This document shows positions 61,380 through 64,000 of a stretch of 64,000 nt of DNA, in pieces. The notes under the pieces are model-generated. The model did no database searches. It saw only the letters and a program-made list of their open reading frames with translations, and had not been told where the DNA came from. Made by a program: the position numbers and the translations under genes. Location of the stretch: the NCBI RefSeq assembly GCF_003576645.1, contig NC_044923.1, forward strand, positions 2,343,254 through 2,407,253, given 5' to 3'. This DNA comes from Ipomoea triloba (lineage: Eukaryota; Streptophyta; Magnoliopsida; Solanales; Convolvulaceae). Position 1 is the stretch's first letter; each line of letters starts with the position of its first letter.

Positions 61380-61655
61380 ATGGCTTCACATCCAAGAATC
61401 CATGTTTTGGTATTTTATGTAATTGTGCTGCTTATTCATCAGCAGCACTTAGAGTTGGCTGAAGCATTGAGGCCATCAAAGTTCAATCTTCCAGCCCCTG
61501 TTAAGGTTATGCGACACAAGCCTAGACCAACATCAAGTGACAGCTTCTCAAACAACCATTCCGGGTATGACGTAGCACTTTACAGTCCAACAAGTCCAGG
61601 GCATAGCCCTGGAATGGGTCATGAAGGGGGCAGCGACCAACCTCCTGGTGCCTAA
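61380..61655 (+). CDS. CEP signalling-peptide precursor 2 (diverged domain)
   Basis: Single-exon 91-residue paralogue of CEP precursor 1. Signal peptide MASHPRIHVLVFYVIVLLIH, the shared HLELAEA segment, a conserved HKPRP motif in the middle, and a C-terminal CEP-like domain LYSPTSPGHSPGMGH at residues 67-81 with a short tail (EGGSDQPPGA). The PGHSPGMGH half is canonical, but the N-terminal half has YSPT where CEPs normally have FRPT. The start at 61380 was chosen by alignment with the paralogue; an in-frame ATG at 61371 would add three residues (MIL). The frame is open further upstream (to 61128), but that part overlaps the TATA box and promoter and is not expected to be translated. Confidence 0.88.
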   Translation: MASHPRIHVLVFYVIVLLIHQQHLELAEALRPSKFNLPAPVKVMRHKPRPTSSDSFSNNHSGYDVALYSPTSPGHSPGMGHEGGSDQPPGA

Positions 61656-62143
61656 TAAATAAAAACTCAGAACTATATTGAGAGCTGTGCTGCATCCTTT
61701 GATTCAAATATAAGGATCTAGATCTCAACATATTAAGGAGTATTTATTTATTTACTTAATCTCTTTCTCATCTTTGGTGTTTTCCCCCCTCCTTTTCTCC
61801 CTCTTTTTTTTTTTTTCTTTTTTTTTTTTTTCAATTTTGCGGGTTGCAGCTATCTGGATTTGTTTGTGGTTCCTGTGGAAGGAGATTAGAAAAAAGGGGG
61901 AGGAATAGTACCACATCATCACAGCATCATGTATTGTTATAATAAAATACTTATTTTATTTTTATGTTTCAAGAAGAGTATTTTATATTATGCATTGAAA
62001 TCCAATCATCACATAAATCATGCACAACTTTACTGATGTTCAGTATTCTAATATTGATATTCAGCCGATCACCTCTGATCTGATGCAAGACAAACAGACA
62101 AATTATAATGCAATTGAATTCCTAAAATAGAATGCATGTAGTA

Positions 62144-62883
62144 CCCCCCCCCCCCCCCCCCCCCCCCCCCCNNNNNNNNNNNNNNNNNNNNNNNNNNNNN
62201 NNNNNNNNNNNNNNNNNNNNNNNNNNNNNNNNNNNNNNNNNNNNNNNNNNNNNNNNNNNNNNNNNNNNNNNNNNNNNNNNNNNNNNNNNNNNNNNNNNNN
62301 NNNNNNNNNNNNNNNNNNNNNNNNNNNNNNNNNNNNNNNNNNNNNNNNNNNNNNNNNNNNNNNNNNNNNNNNNNNNNNNNNNNNNNNNNNNNNNNNNNNN
62401 NNNNNNNNNNNNNNNNNNNNNNNNNNNNNNNNNNNNNNNNNNNNNNNNNNNNNNNNNNNNNNNNNNNNNNNNNNNNNNNNNNNNNNNNNNNNNNNNNNNN
62501 NNNNNNNNNNNNNNNNNNNNNNNNNNNNNNNNNNNNNNNNNNNNNNNNNNNNNNNNNNNNNNNNNNNNNNNNNNNNNNNNNNNNNNNNNNNNNNNNNNNN
62601 NNNNNNNNNNNNNNNNNNNNNNNNNNNNNNNNNNNNNNNNNNNNNNNNNNNNNNNNNNNNNNNNNNNNNNNNNNNNNNNNNNNNNNNNNNNNNNNNNNNN
62701 NNNNNNNNNNNNNNNNNNNNNNNNNNNNNNNNNNNNNNNNNNNNNNNNNNNNNNNNNNNNNNNNNNNNNNNNNNNNNNNNNNNNNNNNNNNNNNNNNNNN
62801 NNNNNNNNNNNNNNNNNNNNNNNNNNNNNNNNNNNNNNNNNNNNNNNNNNNNNNNNNNNNNNNNNNNNNNNNCCCCCCCCCCC
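62144..62883. other. Assembly gap (62172-62872) bounded by C-runs
   Basis: 28 C residues (62144-62171), 701 N, then 11 C residues (62873-62883). The real sequence and length of the gap are unknown. The homopolymer on both sides suggests sequence drop-out or artefactual C/G calls at read ends. Confidence 0.97.
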
Positions 62884-62967
62884 AAATCCACTCAATGCAG
62901 TGTACCACTTCTGTTCTTGCTAAAGAGGTAAAAAAAAACATAAATACAGATAATCTTCTAAAGTACA

Positions 62968-63135
62968 AATGCTGATAATAAGATTCAAATCAAGAATCTG
63001 ATCATCGCAAACCACTGCTTAGTTAATCATAACCATTATTGGTGTCCAAAAGATTTTTAACCCCCCATAGTTCAAGATGCTCCAACAGTATTTTGAATCT
63101 AGTTACTATGCAGTAAGAGCCAAAAAGAAGAGAAT
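62968..63135 (+). repeat. Downstream flank of the CEP segmental duplication, copy 2
   Basis: Counterpart of 59090-59240 (see that entry). Here the block precedes the 3' end of the UPF0114 gene, which has no visible counterpart after copy 1, so the duplicated segment ended within this flank. Confidence 0.75.
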
Positions 63136-63408
63136 TGGCAAACAGTGTGATTAGTGTAACAGATAGTAGATATTTTTGCTGCTGACTTTTGTAAACAAGA
63201 TTCTGTGGAATCATATGATGTAAGTATAATGAAAGGGGAAAATGGAAAATCAATAAGTATGCAATTGATAGAGACAAGCAGAAGAAAGCTTGCCTTGATA
63301 TCTACCATTAGTCAAAGACTAGAAGAAAGATATACACAAGTGTCTCATAATATATGTTTCAAGACTAGGCACATAATATATGTACATACCTACCTATTCA
63401 TACCTAAT

Positions 63409-64000
63409 TTACTCATTGAGTCTAGAAAGCAGATATAAGCAGCCAGAGGAAAGTAGCACTGATGCTGAGAAGCAAAGCAGATCTGCAGGCGACTGTATAA
63501 CAGCCTTTTTGCTCTTGTCAAACAAACCGATGAGAAGAAGCATCACTATTACGTGCCCAATTTTAGTTTTCAGCTCGTTGACAGTTTTTATTTCCAACCA
63601 TCTTGGTCGTTCCTGATAATTTATGAACAGATGGGATGAATGACAAAGTGAACAAAAGGAGGCTAAGGGAATAGAGGAAGAATGGAGTAACATTATGTAG
63701 CATGAACAGAGAGCATTCCGTCCACCTTGTATCAAGTGGAGTCTTAACTGCATTGGGTTCTTTTTAAATTGTGTTTGTGTACTTCAGTTTTTCTAGTTTT
63801 ATTTAATAAATAACATAAAATTGCAAACATAAATTGCACAAAATAAACACAGATATTAGAAGTTTCCAAGGAATGAAAAAAACCTTTAGAGTGAATATGC
63901 CAAAGAGATTTGATCTGTATGCCAATCTATCCTTTGATGCTGAATTTGCCTTGTCAAGATTGCTGATAAAGAGCTCATAAAGCCCCATGCCAAAAACTAG
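63409..64000 (-). CDS. UPF0114-family membrane protein (5' partial)
   Basis: Two exons on the minus strand: 64000-63884 (its start lies beyond the window) and 63612-63409, ending TAA. Together they give 106 residues of the C-terminal half. The first reads LVFGMGLYELFISNLD and the second carries ERPRWLEIKTVNELKTKIG, IGLFDKSKKAVIQSPADLL and a hydrophobic LLCFSASVLLSSGCLYLLSRLNE end, as in plant proteins related to bacterial YqhA. Hydrophobic stretches imply a multi-pass membrane protein; plant members are thought to be plastid-targeted, which cannot be tested because the N-terminus is missing. Function unknown. The family call rests on recalled sequence resemblance. Confidence 0.75.

Larger units (their letters stand above)
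61656..63408. other. CEP2 3' flank, gap and UPF0114 3' flank
   Basis: CEP2 3' UTR with a long T-rich tract (61800-61835), then AT-rich DNA, the N gap, and sequence related to 59.1-59.3 kb. No gene is supported; open frames crossing the gap are artefacts of N codons. Confidence 0.7.

Noticed and set aside
62069..62968. Four long frames across the N gap
   Set aside because: They are open only because N codons cannot be read as stops; the ends are poly-Gly or poly-Pro from the C-runs.
63712..63735. GAGCATTCCGTCCACCTTG, similar to miR394 (GCATTCTGTCCACCT)
   Set aside because: It lies in the UPF0114 intron, has mismatches to the mature sequence, and no nearby complementary arm for a hairpin was seen.
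1..64000. CRISPR arrays, operons, ribosome binding sites, phage or IS elements
   Set aside because: The window is plant nuclear DNA with spliceosomal introns; the tandem repeats lack repeat-spacer structure and no prokaryotic gene organisation is present.

Overview
This is a stretch of plant nuclear DNA, almost certainly from a eudicot. The genes are split by many GT-AG introns, intergenic DNA is AT-rich and full of short non-autonomous repeats, and the protein families include several that are plant-specific in form: a Nudix/DPP III fusion, CYP707A, a CEP peptide precursor and a long-chain alcohol oxidase. I cannot name the species from sequence alone; an asterid such as a Convolvulaceae member is only a guess. 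The sequence is a draft assembly: it has a 701-base N gap between C-runs, and a single N that joins two identical 1,623-base blocks.

Layout. 171-6443 (+): 3' nineteen exons of a NUDT3-type Nudix hydrolase/dipeptidyl peptidase III gene, cut at its 5' end by the window. 8905-10230 (+): a two-exon glycine/proline-rich protein (GPRP) with a ~510-bp foldback transposon in its intron. 10.2-20.9 kb: gene-poor repeats. 21012-24148 (+): CYP707A abscisic acid 8'-hydroxylase. 24718-31655 (-): AP-4 complex epsilon adaptin, tail to tail with CYP707A. 33352-33422 (+): tRNA-Gly(GCC). 34674-37227 (+): an LSM14/DCP5-type mRNA decapping factor, convergent with 37619-42285 (-), a long-chain fatty alcohol oxidase. 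42.3-57.4 kb: a second gene-poor, repeat-filled stretch with the suspected assembly duplication. 57534-57842 and 61380-61655 (+): two tandem CEP signalling-peptide precursors in a locally duplicated segment. 63409-64000 (-): the last exons of a UPF0114-family membrane protein that runs off the right edge.

The genes are ordinary, independently transcribed plant genes and do not form a pathway cluster. CYP707A (ABA catabolism) and the CEPs (systemic peptide signalling) are hormone-related; the others serve nucleotide/peptide turnover, vesicle coat assembly, mRNA decay and lipid oxidation. The most interesting material is the diverged CEP pair, a foldback element family with one copy inside a transcribed intron, the recurring few-copy tandem repeats inside introns, and the assembly anomalies.
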